A stretch of 64,000 nt of DNA. Source: Halomonas organivorans. GTDB taxonomy: Bacteria > Pseudomonadota > Gammaproteobacteria > Pseudomonadales > Halomonadaceae. Below, one piece after another: positions 17,274 to 25,654 of the stretch. The notes beneath the pieces are model-generated. The model worked only from the letters and a program-made list of their open reading frames with translations, made no database searches and had not been told where the DNA came from. The stretch lies in assembly GCF_014192055.1 (NCBI RefSeq), contig NZ_JACHXM010000007.1, positions 124,001-188,000 of the forward strand, read 5' to 3'. How positions within the stretch are numbered: the stretch's first letter is position 1; each line of letters starts with the position of its first letter. A program made the translations under genes and the position numbers.

Positions 17274-18283
17274 TGTTTAGTCCCGGAGTGTAATGGTCCA
17301 TGGTACGAACCATTGTCCGAGGAGGATCCATGGCTCAAGTACTTCATCAACGCGCCAAGACCACGCACGCCATCCGAAAAGACATACAGCGATCGTCAGC
17401 TTCGGTCGCGGAGCTGAGCCGCCGTTACAATCTCAATCCCAAAACGGTGCGCAAGTGGCAGCGCCGCAGTTCCGTGGAAGATGAGCGCATGGGCCCCAAG
17501 CAGCCAAGCTCTACTTCCTTATCGGACCTTGAGGAGGCCGCAGCGATCACCTTTCGGCGCACCACCTGGCTCGCCCTGGATGACTGCCTCTTTGCGCTCC
17601 AGCGCTTTATCCCTCATCTGACGCGCTCCAGCCTGCATCGGCTGTATGTGCGCCACGGCATCAGCCAGCTACCTCGTCAGACCGATGAGGCGATGGTGGA
17701 CAAGCCGTCCTTCAAACACTACCCGATTGGCTACCTGCATATGGACATCTGCGAGATCCGCACCGGGGAGGGCAAGGCGTATCTGTTCGTGGCCGTCGAC
17801 CGCACCTCCAAGTTTGTGCATGCCCGGCTCAATCGCCAGGCACAGCGGAAGCAGGCGGCTGAGTTCCTCGAAGACACGCTGCAACAGCTGCCGTATCGGG
17901 TTCACACCGTGCTGACAGATAACGGCTCGCAGTTTGCCAAGCGCCCGGGGACGGAATCCTACAAGCCGCATAGGTTTGATGTGGTCTGCCATCGGCATGG
18001 CATCGAGCATCGATTGACACGTCCGTTCCATCCATGGACCAACGGGCAGGTGGAACGGATGAATCGCACCATCAAGGAAGCGACCGTCCGCAGCTTTCAT
18101 TACGCCACCTTGGGCGAGCTGAGCGCCCATCTAAAGGACTATCTCTGGGCGTATAACAGTGCTCGCCCGCTTCGGGCGCTCAAGGGAAAAACGCCCATTG
18201 GGTTCATTCTTGACCGCTGGCAGGATGACCCCGAGAGATTCCATGAAGACCCTGCCCACTACTTCCCGGGACCATACACCTAG
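17274..18283 (+). mobile_element. IS481-family insertion sequence (type A)
   Basis: The element carries one transposase gene. A terminal-repeat-like TGTTTAGTCCCGG begins at 17274 and a second TGTAATGGTCC at 17289; the latter pairs with GGACCATACA at 18269-18278. I could not find a flanking target duplication. The transposase stop codon (18281-18283) abuts a 50-bp piece of a different IS481-type element, so the right end is a chimera and the exact limits are uncertain. Confidence 0.75.
17330..18283 (+). CDS. IS481-family transposase (type A)
   Basis: A 317-residue DDE transposase. An N-terminal helix-turn-helix (SVAELSRRYNLNPKTVRKW) precedes the integrase-core domain with the DDE pattern: D in YLHMDICEIR, D in VLTDNGSQF and E in NGQVERMNR. 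GAGGAGG lies just before the ATG at 17330. It is intact in length. It is only distantly similar to the other transposase of this island at 24670-25659. Confidence 0.92.
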   Translation: MAQVLHQRAKTTHAIRKDIQRSSASVAELSRRYNLNPKTVRKWQRRSSVEDERMGPKQPSSTSLSDLEEAAAITFRRTTWLALDDCLFALQRFIPHLTRSSLHRLYVRHGISQLPRQTDEAMVDKPSFKHYPIGYLHMDICEIRTGEGKAYLFVAVDRTSKFVHARLNRQAQRKQAAEFLEDTLQQLPYRVHTVLTDNGSQFAKRPGTESYKPHRFDVVCHRHGIEHRLTRPFHPWTNGQVERMNRTIKEATVRSFHYATLGELSAHLKDYLWAYNSARPLRALKGKTPIGFILDRWQDDPERFHEDPAHYFPGPYT

Positions 18284-18333
18284 GCGTCCTGAGTTATTTA
18301 CCAAGCGGGTGGTCAATCACACGGGACCCGACA
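18284..18333 (+). mobile_element. Orphan right end of an IS481 type B element
   Basis: These 50 bases match 25605-25654, the right end of the complete type B element, at 49 of 50 positions (difference at 18311). The rest of this copy is missing; it is joined directly to the stop codon of the type A transposase. It marks the left border of the AT-rich island. Confidence 0.85.
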
Positions 18334-18354
18334 CATACGATCCTTAGCTTCTAA

Positions 18355-20364
18355 TTATTCTTGAATAGGATGAATCAAGCCGCGAGTGCGCCACCTATTA
18401 CCATGAACCAAAGACTCGAACAACACTCCATTAGACAACGTCAAGTTATCCGCATGGTCTGTCACGATGATTTGTGGACTAAAGCCGTTTTTCAACTTAA
18501 GTTCATTGCAGTAAATCGAAAGTCGGCTGAATAGGTTTTCAACGGCTTTGATATCTTCATCAACGGGTCTTTCTTTTTCTGTTCGCTGCTCGGATTCCTG
18601 ACTCTTTTGCTCATCGAAGCTCTCAGAAGTATCGCGGTTAAAGTTAGGAAAATACACTTGCGTCGGCTGATCTAGAAACAGTATTGATGGGATGGCACAT
18701 TTATCGCCTAGCTCAGCAAAATACTTATGCAATGCTAAGAACAACGTGACGTGGCAGTATAGCCAATTTGCACCGCTACCCATTGACCGCAAATAGATTT
18801 TTTCATCGCCCTGCAAGTGATATAAATCGAATGTTTCAAAAGAAAAACGTAGATCAATGGGCTGGTAGCTCTTTTCAAACTCGAAATGCTTGCCGATATC
18901 AGCCATGTATTCATTTACTTTATCCGATGCGTCATCCAAGCCTTTTTGTACATTGTACTTCTTAAGGTCTTTACTAATACCATTGAGTTGTTTTTTTATT
19001 TCTTTGATTTCCTTTTCAAGCTCTGCATCGTCGCCCATATTGAGGGTGTCAAGAAGCGAAAATAGCTTTGCTTTTTGCATAATAATGCTTTCATACAGGC
19101 TCTTTTTCTCTGTTAACTGCTTATTTGCTTTCTCAATTTCAGAAATTTGTTGGTTGAGCTCAGTCAGCGCTCTGCTTACAGACTCTGTAGAACGCTTCAC
19201 TTCAACCAAAGAGGATTCAAACTTTGCTTTCATCGGGCGAGCTTGAGCAAGGTTTCCCGATACTTTAGTGATGGCTTGTTGAAGTTTTTCAGCACTTTGT
19301 CGCAAGCTGTCCTGTTCCTTAAGGCAAAACGGGCATACGGAAGCTGAGATATGTACATTCTTAGGAGAGCTAAACTGGTTTACGTTATCAACAAATCGCT
19401 CTTCTTCTTGAATATGCTTATTAATTGATGAAGCTTGACGCTGCAACTTTCTTAGTTCAGCAGTTTTTTGATTGCGAGCCAGTTTCAGCTGATCGTAACG
19501 TTGAGTTATAGCATCTGAATTATGATTAATTTTCTCAGCAATTATGATACCGTCAAGCTGGTCTTTGGCATCTTGCGGATGGCGAAGCACCTTGTCTAAT
19601 GACAGCGGTTCATCCTTAAAACCCATCAAGGCGTAGAGTTGGCTTAGAACTGGGCCGACTTTTTGTTTGTAACTTTCTGACGTACGCTTGTTGGTTTCTT
19701 TTTGGCGATCTAAACGTCGTGCCTCTGCACTTAGCCGTTCCTTTTCTTGTGATAGGTGAAAGAACTTTTGATCGACAAGCCCTAAAAAGATCTTCGTATG
19801 CTCAATAGCTTGATCTCGCTTTTCCTTCTCGTCGAACCGATAAAATAATGCATGTTTATTAGCAACAAGGTTTTGATGTTGAAGCAAGAACGATGAAAAG
19901 CTACGAACAGATGGTGTAGGTGCTTTTCGATTCCCTCTATAGGCTTTTGCAACCAAAGACTCATCGACATCATCTATATCTAAGAAAAAGTCTCTTAAGT
20001 GCTTTTTATACTCGTCCAGTGGGCGAAAATAACTGGCATTGAAGTATTCCCGATCAATTTCTGTTGTGTTGAATATCTCGATACGACGAAAAAAAGCTTT
20101 TGTAGAAATTTCGGGATCACGCGCAATCACCATATCTTGCTCATTAACCGAAAGCGCCACATAGTATATGGCAGCACTGTTGGTAATAACGCCTTTGGGG
20201 ATGGTGTTTTCACCACTGCCAAAGCAATAATCAAAGATCTCAATTAAGGCGCTTTTACCTGTCGATGACTTACCAGTAACGACATTAAGCCCAGACTTAA
20301 AACTAACAGGGTGTTTGACTCCTTTTTTATCAATTACACCAATTTCATGAATAAGTGTTTTCAT
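18355..20364 (-). CDS. ABC-3C system ABC ATPase (DUF3732, Rad50/SMC-like)
   Basis: A 669-residue SMC/Rad50-like ATPase. Walker A is G31-KSSTGKS, long coiled-coil-forming stretches follow (about 200-330 and 355-470) and the tip holds C344-PF-C347, like a Rad50 zinc hook. A C-terminal ATPase half has RSMGSGANWL (signature-like) and ILFLDQPTQVYFP (Walker B). This architecture is that of the ATPase in ABC-three-component conflict systems, thought to sense or load on invading nucleic acid and activate the effector. It is last in a three-gene operon; its ATG overlaps the middle-component stop by four bases. Composition is far more AT-rich than the chromosome. Confidence 0.9.
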   Translation of the reverse strand: MKTLIHEIGVIDKKGVKHPVSFKSGLNVVTGKSSTGKSALIEIFDYCFGSGENTIPKGVITNSAAIYYVALSVNEQDMVIARDPEISTKAFFRRIEIFNTTEIDREYFNASYFRPLDEYKKHLRDFFLDIDDVDESLVAKAYRGNRKAPTPSVRSFSSFLLQHQNLVANKHALFYRFDEKEKRDQAIEHTKIFLGLVDQKFFHLSQEKERLSAEARRLDRQKETNKRTSESYKQKVGPVLSQLYALMGFKDEPLSLDKVLRHPQDAKDQLDGIIIAEKINHNSDAITQRYDQLKLARNQKTAELRKLQRQASSINKHIQEEERFVDNVNQFSSPKNVHISASVCPFCLKEQDSLRQSAEKLQQAITKVSGNLAQARPMKAKFESSLVEVKRSTESVSRALTELNQQISEIEKANKQLTEKKSLYESIIMQKAKLFSLLDTLNMGDDAELEKEIKEIKKQLNGISKDLKKYNVQKGLDDASDKVNEYMADIGKHFEFEKSYQPIDLRFSFETFDLYHLQGDEKIYLRSMGSGANWLYCHVTLFLALHKYFAELGDKCAIPSILFLDQPTQVYFPNFNRDTSESFDEQKSQESEQRTEKERPVDEDIKAVENLFSRLSIYCNELKLKNGFSPQIIVTDHADNLTLSNGVLFESLVHGNRWRTRGLIHPIQE

Positions 20365-20813
20365 CGCGGTTTCACTCCTAAAAACGCATAAATCTCGACT
20401 ACTGAGCGACCACTAAATAATCGCCCTAATTTTTCAGCACTTTTTTGATGGGTGAAAACAGAGTCATTCTCATCTCCTTTACTAAGGGATAGCAATTGCT
20501 CATTAACCGATAGCCAGTCATTGATTAAACAATATTGAATACACTGCTCTGTTAGGGCTTGAAACCCGTCAATGCGTTCCTGAAGGTCGTAGAGTTTTGT
20601 CCTATCGTCGAATACTGTCCAAATTGAGCTACGCTTATTTGAGTTCAGAAGCTTATGGCTATATATGGAATGGCTGCACAGAGGGATTGCCAGCTGAGCA
20701 AGCAAAAAATTGTTTTCTGACTCATCCAAATGTGCATAAAATGAGGCAAGATATGGCCCATACTCAAACGGGTTATACTTTAATTCGTATAGAGCGTCGA
20801 CAATACTGCTCAT
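20361..20813 (-). CDS. ABC-3C system middle component
   Basis: A 150-residue mostly helical protein. The position and pattern (YELKYNPFEYGPYLASFY near the N-terminus, EKLGRLFSGRSVVEIYAFLGVKPR-type ending) fit the middle components of ABC-three-component systems, small proteins that bridge effector and ATPase. Both neighbours overlap it by four bases (ATGA at 20810-20813 and 20361-20364). I recognise it mainly by context, since the family is poorly conserved. Confidence 0.8.
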   Translation of the reverse strand: MSSIVDALYELKYNPFEYGPYLASFYAHLDESENNFLLAQLAIPLCSHSIYSHKLLNSNKRSSIWTVFDDRTKLYDLQERIDGFQALTEQCIQYCLINDWLSVNEQLLSLSKGDENDSVFTHQKSAEKLGRLFSGRSVVEIYAFLGVKPR

Positions 20814-21937
20814 GGCTCAACCCTCCATTTCAAATCTCGCTCGTCATCGTCCATAGCATCGTGGATCAAACCATTTTTGTACTCAATCGGCGGAATATCA
20901 TTGCCCATGTTTAGCGGCTGTTCTTGCATGGTTTTGTTGTACAGTAGCTTTGAGCTCTTAATGGCATCGATTGCTTCAAGTTGAGCACTCGAATATGCCA
21001 GCTTATATTTTCTTACAAGTTGGTTCTGATAGGTTACCGTTTTATCCTTATATAAGGGGTATTCATCAAGCTGCTCTAGAAGAGAGTTTTGCAGTTCTAA
21101 CCAGTTGCCTACAGCATCAGGGATCATCTCGTGATGATCTATTTCAGCTATTTTTTGGACGAAAGGTCGGTCTTGATGTAGTTCAACTTCAAGCTCCGAC
21201 GCCTCATATCCTGAAAATACAGGAAAAGTGAATTCCTTTTTACAAAGAAGTGCTGTTAACTCTTCACACTTCTCTGCGAAAGCCTGCTGGCTAATGCTCC
21301 ATGATTGCTGCGTTGCCTGAGAATATACAAATCCAACTAAGCCATGAAGGTAACTGCTTAAGTTATTCTTCGGAATGCCAACAGGTTTAGCAAGAATCTG
21401 TTTTTCTAGTGCTTGAGCGTTATCGGCTACGGTAAACAAGGCAACTTTGTCAAGTACACTTTTTAGCAAAGCCTCATCACAAGCCATCACTGCTTTCTGT
21501 ATTTTTATGATTTCAGATGGCTTTTTAGTATTAAGCTGCTCATCAGTACGCTCGGCAAAAATGGCCTGTAGCACAGCCAAACGTTGCTCAACAGATTGTT
21601 CATTCCAATCCTTTAGTCGGGTGGTTGCACCAAAAGCCTGAGTGGTATGCAGCACCAAAACACCATATTGGGTATGGTTAAATTCTGGAGCCAACCAGTT
21701 CTTGAGTGTTTTCCAGAGGTTCTCGTGGTGGTCAGTAAGCGGAGTCGCATAGTCTTTGACTTCGGTTTGAGTCGAAGCCACAGCATCTGGAGCAATCAGG
21801 CTTACATCACCGTCTTTTTCAAACCAAACTGATTGGGCTTCTTCGAGTGAAAAGCACTTATCTAAGCCAATCAACACTTGGTAATGAAAGGCAAAGGCGG
21901 TGGTTAACGCAGCATTTTTGGTTTGTCCTCCGCTCAT
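20810..21937 (-). CDS. ABC-3C system effector: nuclease-fold domain plus ABC-3C C-terminal domain
   Basis: A 375-residue protein. The N-terminal 85 residues read like a restriction-endonuclease-fold domain: helix with FAFHYQVLIGLDKCF, acidic strand FEKDGDVSL (D44) and TQTEVKDY (E59-x-K61), a D...ExK metal site, then LWKTLKNWL. The remainder is the helical ABC-3C C-terminal module thought to contact the other components. AAGGAG precedes the ATG. It is the first gene of the operon; an AT-rich candidate promoter lies in 21940-22030. Expected role is DNA cleavage upon phage or plasmid invasion, inferred from the family. Confidence 0.85.
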   Translation of the reverse strand: MSGGQTKNAALTTAFAFHYQVLIGLDKCFSLEEAQSVWFEKDGDVSLIAPDAVASTQTEVKDYATPLTDHHENLWKTLKNWLAPEFNHTQYGVLVLHTTQAFGATTRLKDWNEQSVEQRLAVLQAIFAERTDEQLNTKKPSEIIKIQKAVMACDEALLKSVLDKVALFTVADNAQALEKQILAKPVGIPKNNLSSYLHGLVGFVYSQATQQSWSISQQAFAEKCEELTALLCKKEFTFPVFSGYEASELEVELHQDRPFVQKIAEIDHHEMIPDAVGNWLELQNSLLEQLDEYPLYKDKTVTYQNQLVRKYKLAYSSAQLEAIDAIKSSKLLYNKTMQEQPLNMGNDIPPIEYKNGLIHDAMDDDERDLKWRVEP

Positions 21938-21957
21938 ACCTTTTCAGCTCCTTATAT

Positions 21958-22025
21958 TCTTTTATGAAAAATCATAAATGATAAAACGATTCGATTTTTC
22001 AAAACAAATGTGTACAACAGTTTCA
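21958..22025 (-). promoter_or_regulatory. AT-rich promoter region of the ABC-3C operon
   Basis: On the minus strand this stretch carries TTGTTT and TTGAAA hexamers and TATGAT/TTATCA-like -10 candidates; spacing is not ideal for any one pair, so no exact promoter is proposed. It lies between the last attC-like site and the operon start, so the operon need not depend on a distant integron promoter. Confidence 0.35.
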
Positions 22026-22030
22026 TCGGC

Positions 22031-22105
22031 GTATAATGCCCAGCTTACCCGGCCGGCTTTGGAGCGCCAGCGGAAAAGCCGGTCAGGTTGAAGCTATTGT
22101 TATAA
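22031..22105 (-). other. attC-like recombination site 4 (75 bp)
   Basis: Imperfect palindrome with TTATAAC at one end (22099-22105 on plus as GTTATAA) and a degenerate TATAAT end at 22031. The arms pair through AGCTT/AAGCT and CCGGCTTT/AAAGCCGG with small bulges. The stop codon of the upstream cassette gene (22107-22109) directly adjoins it, as in integron gene cassettes. Confidence 0.65.
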
Positions 22106-22106
22106 C

Positions 22107-22727
22107 TCACCATGGCCTGTTACCTACCAATCCTTGAATTTTCTGAGCGACTGATTCATCTAGCTTATCGGCTAGTGTCTCAACGTATTTCTTGAACCGC
22201 TCGACCTTATCTTTGGATACCCCAACCTGGGCTCCGTGTGCGATCTTATTGCGATCTTCAATATACCTTCTAAGCCTTTCTCGGACTGTGCTATTGGAGC
22301 ATTTTTGCCAGCGAACGCTCTGCATTAGGTCGTAGATACCCAAGCCAGAAAACATGGTTTCTATAACCTCTACGTGGGGGTTGGCATTCCGAGGCTTTAT
22401 CAGTTTAATCGTTTTTCCGACATCCTGAACTTTGCCGTTTAAAACAATATTTGCTGCTTCACGGTGCAGGTCATCGATAAAGCCCTGTAAATGTGAACAC
22501 AGAAGGACAAATGCAGCTCGATTTATAGCATCTACTTCTTTTGGCTTTCCTGGCCCCGGATCGGTCACCAACGCATCAAAGACACGGCTGACATCAGCCA
22601 ATGCTCCACCGGCCTGTTGAGCAGCAGCTTCGGCACGTTTGAACTTGGTAATCGCCTTATGTGCTTCGAGAAGTTGGTTGATATCGGCTAAGCGACTTGT
22701 CAGGTTGGCTCTTGCAGCAGATGGCAT
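22107..22727 (-). CDS. Cassette protein with HEPN-like RNase motif (RiboL-PSP-HEPN type)
   Basis: A 206-residue all-helical protein. The segment AAFVLLCSHLQGFIDDLHREA (about 71-91) and the motif R159-N-K-I-A-H164 fit the HEPN superfamily, where R-x4-6-H forms a ribonuclease site. The resemblance is best to RiboL-PSP-HEPN proteins. The gene fills a cassette between attC-like sites 3 and 4, with its stop touching site 4. No antitoxin-like partner (such as an MNT nucleotidyltransferase) is next to it. Composition is closer to 50% GC than that of the neighbouring cassettes, so its origin may differ. Confidence 0.65.
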   Translation of the reverse strand: MPSAARANLTSRLADINQLLEAHKAITKFKRAEAAAQQAGGALADVSRVFDALVTDPGPGKPKEVDAINRAAFVLLCSHLQGFIDDLHREAANIVLNGKVQDVGKTIKLIKPRNANPHVEVIETMFSGLGIYDLMQSVRWQKCSNSTVRERLRRYIEDRNKIAHGAQVGVSKDKVERFKKYVETLADKLDESVAQKIQGLVGNRPW

Positions 22728-22749
22728 AGTTGCTTCCTAGTTCTGTGAG

Positions 22750-22833
22750 TTATAACGCATGCAGCATGCGCGCCCATGGTATGGAGCCGAAGGCACAATG
22801 AAATGGGCGTCGCCGTGCCTGCACTTGTTAGTC
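22750..22833 (-). other. attC-like recombination site 3 (84 bp)
   Basis: Read on the minus strand it runs from GACTAAC to GTTATAA and folds as an imperfect hairpin: TGCAGGCA pairs with TGCTGCA, and GCGACGCCCAT pairs with ATGGGCGCGC with unpaired bases between. The TAA stop of the upstream cassette gene (22828-22830) lies in its edge. Confidence 0.75.
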
Positions 22834-23505
22834 ATTAATTATGGTTCTTACTAAGGAAAGTATAAACCTCTGAAGATAACCGCAGAGCATAAATGGATAG
22901 TGAAAATCAAATTTTAGCTTTGCACCGTCTTCTGTTTCTTCCAACTTGATTAGCGCAAGTTCGCCAGATCGTAAATCCCTACGATCTTTAGTTAGGTACC
23001 TCCCTTGATTAACAATATGATGTATTGCCTTTCTGTTTGATGAGTGATTAACAAAGCCATTGGTATGAACTATACAATTTCTTAAATGTCCGAGAGATCT
23101 AACATCCTCAATCCCCGAAACTTCATCGATAGGAACATTAAAAAATGACTCGATATATTTCAGATATCTTATTACTCCTTGACCTTTCAACTCATTGGGC
23201 TTAACCGGAAGTTCTCGATTATCACATAAATAATTACACAACTTCATGAGTCGAGTTTCAAGCTCAATGTAGAGAAAAACTATTAACGAGTAGTTCAGAG
23301 CCTTGGGGATCACTTGATCCAGTATATAACCTTCGTGGCTCCACCTCATAGCCTGTAAATCCGGATCATTTGGAAAATAAGTCGTGAGTTTGGCTTTTTC
23401 TTCCTCATATAAGTCGTCTATTGAAGAGTTCAGCTTCCAAACTGTATCGGCCAAGGCTTCAAATTCTTTGTAGCTCTCTTCCAAAAATTTTTCCATGAAT
23501 CCCAT
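22828..23505 (-). CDS. Cassette protein with HEPN-like motif
   Basis: A 225-residue helical protein, using the ATG at 23505; another ATG three codons on is equally possible. The longer open frame would run into attC site 2 and is rejected. R142-N-C-I-V-H147 (RNxxxH) follows a helix with FLYIELETRLMKLCNYL, the layout of HEPN domains. I do not recognise a named family. It is a single-gene cassette between attC-like sites 2 and 3, strongly AT-rich. An RNase or RNA-binding role is inferred from the motif only. Confidence 0.6.
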   Translation of the reverse strand: MGFMEKFLEESYKEFEALADTVWKLNSSIDDLYEEEKAKLTTYFPNDPDLQAMRWSHEGYILDQVIPKALNYSLIVFLYIELETRLMKLCNYLCDNRELPVKPNELKGQGVIRYLKYIESFFNVPIDEVSGIEDVRSLGHLRNCIVHTNGFVNHSSNRKAIHHIVNQGRYLTKDRRDLRSGELALIKLEETEDGAKLKFDFHYPFMLCGYLQRFILSLVRTIIND

Positions 23506-23519
23506 ATTTACTCGACTGT

Positions 23520-23621
23520 GACTAACGCCCGCATAAGCGGCGCAAAAAGGCTTGGCTATAATTAGCGAAGAATGAGCGCAAGCCAAGCTTTTTGCGTCCG
23601 TTCTTGATGCGCTTGTTAGAA
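23520..23621 (-). other. attC-like recombination site 2 (102 bp)
   Basis: The clearest site of the array. On the minus strand it begins TTCTAAC and ends GTTAGTC. The long stem pairs GCGCAAAAAGGCTTGGC (23540-23556) with GCCAAGCTTTTTGCG (23582-23596) with one bulged base, and terminal arms CGCATCAAG/CTTATGCG-like follow. The stop codon of the upstream cassette gene is three bases away (23625). Confidence 0.85.
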
Positions 23622-23624
23622 ACG

Positions 23625-24479
23625 CTAGAAAACAGTTATTCCTCGAACAGTTGCGAGCATGATTTCATATATATCCATAAGTTTACGGCAAGCAAATATT
23701 GCCGAATTATGATTTTCAGTGTATGAAGGATTGTTTTCATCAAGTTTTATTTCAATACCATCAACCTCTATAGATTTTGATTTCCCTTTGTGAATACCTA
23801 GGTTGTGCACTGTATTTCTTTGACTTCTATAGTAATCCAGAAATGCTTTTAACTCTGAACATTCCTGTTTATCCATTTTGCACTTAGATAATACGTAGCT
23901 TATCTTTTCCGCACTTGAAACATAAAAGCTCACTCTTTTTATTTTTTCAAGTGTGCCTTTCTTTTTTTCTTTGTCCTGCTCAGAAGAGTATTTCTCAATT
24001 AGCTTAACAAGCTCAATTTCTTTTTTGTTACTTCTTGGCTCTACTTGGGTTAGCTCTTCATATAACTCATCAACATAATGCTCAAACGTGGAAAAGGTAT
24101 TAACTTTAAAATCAAAGAAATTAGATCCAATGATGAAGTCGGTTCTTGCATCAAAAAGTTCAAACAAATCTTGTTTTGCGAACTCCAACCTTTTGAAGTC
24201 CTCATCTTTGTAAAAATCAGCTATGACTTCATCTCTTAGTGCTGAAAGAGGGCCTCGCTCATGCAGAGATGCAGAAATCTCATCGTTAATAAAGTACACG
24301 AGAAGTAAGTCGATTTGGTTTGACATCGCTGTGAAAAAATTACTGTAATTTTGGCCTTCACAGGCTCCTTGTTTCAAGGCTAAAGAATCCCCTTTTATGA
24401 GAGCCTCGCCTTTTAAAATAAGAAGGTTATATATTCTTTCTTTGTTATTTTTATCAAACGGATTAACTTTTTCATACAT
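23625..24479 (-). CDS. Cassette protein with HEPN-like R-x6-H motif
   Basis: A 284-residue helical protein. Near the C-terminal third, R218-SQRNTV-H225 (also readable as RNTVH) sits at the start of a predicted loop after helix KAFLDYYRS, resembling the HEPN catalytic motif. An earlier segment, SNQIDLLLVYFINDEISASL, would be the second HEPN helix pair. Not recognised as a named family. It is the first remaining cassette of the array, 14 bases after attC-like site 1, and strongly AT-rich, and carries no visible partner gene. Confidence 0.55.
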   Translation of the reverse strand: MYEKVNPFDKNNKERIYNLLILKGEALIKGDSLALKQGACEGQNYSNFFTAMSNQIDLLLVYFINDEISASLHERGPLSALRDEVIADFYKDEDFKRLEFAKQDLFELFDARTDFIIGSNFFDFKVNTFSTFEHYVDELYEELTQVEPRSNKKEIELVKLIEKYSSEQDKEKKKGTLEKIKRVSFYVSSAEKISYVLSKCKMDKQECSELKAFLDYYRSQRNTVHNLGIHKGKSKSIEVDGIEIKLDENNPSYTENHNSAIFACRKLMDIYEIMLATVRGITVF

Positions 24480-24493
24480 AGCTTACCCCTGTC

Positions 24494-24563
24494 TTCTAAC
24501 AGGTATTAGATAGCCGGCGCGTTTATCCACCTGAACGCGCCGGCACGTTCATTCGTGTTATAC
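24494..24563 (-). other. attC-like recombination site 1 (70 bp)
   Basis: On the minus strand it runs from GTATAAC to GTTAGAA. A perfect 11-bp stem (24513-24523 with 24534-24544, GCCGGCGCGTT type) closes a 10-base loop, and the outer arms TAACACGAAT/ATACCTGTTA pair with unpaired bases. It must belong to a preceding cassette that is no longer recognisable: the IS type B inserted 10 bases beyond it. Confidence 0.8.
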
Positions 24564-24578
24564 CGCACTCTGTCTAAG

Positions 24579-25654
24579 TGTAGGGTCCCGGATGATCAGA
24601 TGAGCTATAGGAGTTATCCTTTGCTGGCCGCCAAGGAGCTTCTTCAGCAGTTCATCCGGGAGCAAGGATATGGACATCAAGCTACATAAACAGGCAACCA
24701 CCACACCGAAGATCCGGGCCGAGATCCAGGCAGCGCCTTCCAGCATCAGCGACAGCGAGCTGGCACGCCAGTACGGCGTCGCCGTCGCGACCATCCGGCG
24801 CTGGCGGTACCGTGACGATGTCCAGGACCGACCGCACACGCGTCACAACCTGCTGGCTACGCTCACTTCCGAACAGGAAGAGGTGCTGATCGCGGCGCGC
24901 GAATTCCTGCGCCTCGGCCTGGATGATCTGCTCGTCGTTGCACGTGAGTTCCTCAATCCTGGCTTGTCGCGTTCTGGTCTGCATCGCATGCTCAAGCGGC
25001 GCGAGGTGCCGACTCTGGCAGAGCTGGCTCGACGGGACGCGGGCGATGATGAGAAGCTCCGGCACAAGCCCTTCAAAGACTATGAGCCGGGCTACGTGCA
25101 CATCGACATCAAGCACCTGCCCCAGATGCCCGACGAGGAGCAAAAACGCTACCTGTACGTCGCCATCGATCGCGCCACGCGCTGGGTCCATCTGGAGGTG
25201 AGACGCAGCCAGTCCGCGAAGGATGCGCGGGCGTTCATGAGGCGGGTGGAGGACAAGGCTCCCTTCAAGGTCCAGACGGTACTGACCGACAACGGCAAGT
25301 CGTTCACCGATCGCTTCACGCGGGCGGGTGAGCGCAAGCCCAGCGGCCGCCACCCGTTCGACCAAGAGTGCCAGGTCCTTGGTATCGAGCACCGTCTGAT
25401 CAAGCCGGGAAGGCCGCAGACAAACGGCATGGTGGAGCGCTTCAACGGCCGTATAGGCGACGTGCTGGCGACTCGGCGCTATACCTCAGGCGAGGACCTG
25501 AAGCAGACGCTCAAACGTTACACCTGGCTGTACAATCACCACATCCCGCAGAAGGCGCTGCACCATCAATCACCGATTGCGGTGATGAAGGAATGGCAGA
25601 CCAAGCGTCCTGAGTTATTTACCAAGCGGGTAGTCAATCACACGGGACCCGACA
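24579..25654 (+). mobile_element. Complete IS481-family insertion sequence (type B) with 6-bp target duplication
   Basis: 1076 bp. The left end TGTAGGGTCCCGG and the inverted right end TGTCGGGTCCCG form terminal repeats. TCTAAG occurs at 24573-24578 and 25655-25660, a perfect 6-bp target-site duplication. So this copy arrived by simple transposition. Its right 50 bp recur as an orphan at 18284-18333 on the other side of the island. Confidence 0.93.

Noticed and set aside
23505..23586. Upstream extension of the middle cassette gene (27 extra codons)
   Set aside because: Those codons lie inside attC-like site 2 and have no conserved sequence; the ATG at 23505 is preferred.
18284..25654. Composite transposon made of two type B IS copies carrying the island
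   Set aside because: The TCTAAG duplication flanks only the right copy, which shows independent insertion; the left copy is a 50-bp scrap.
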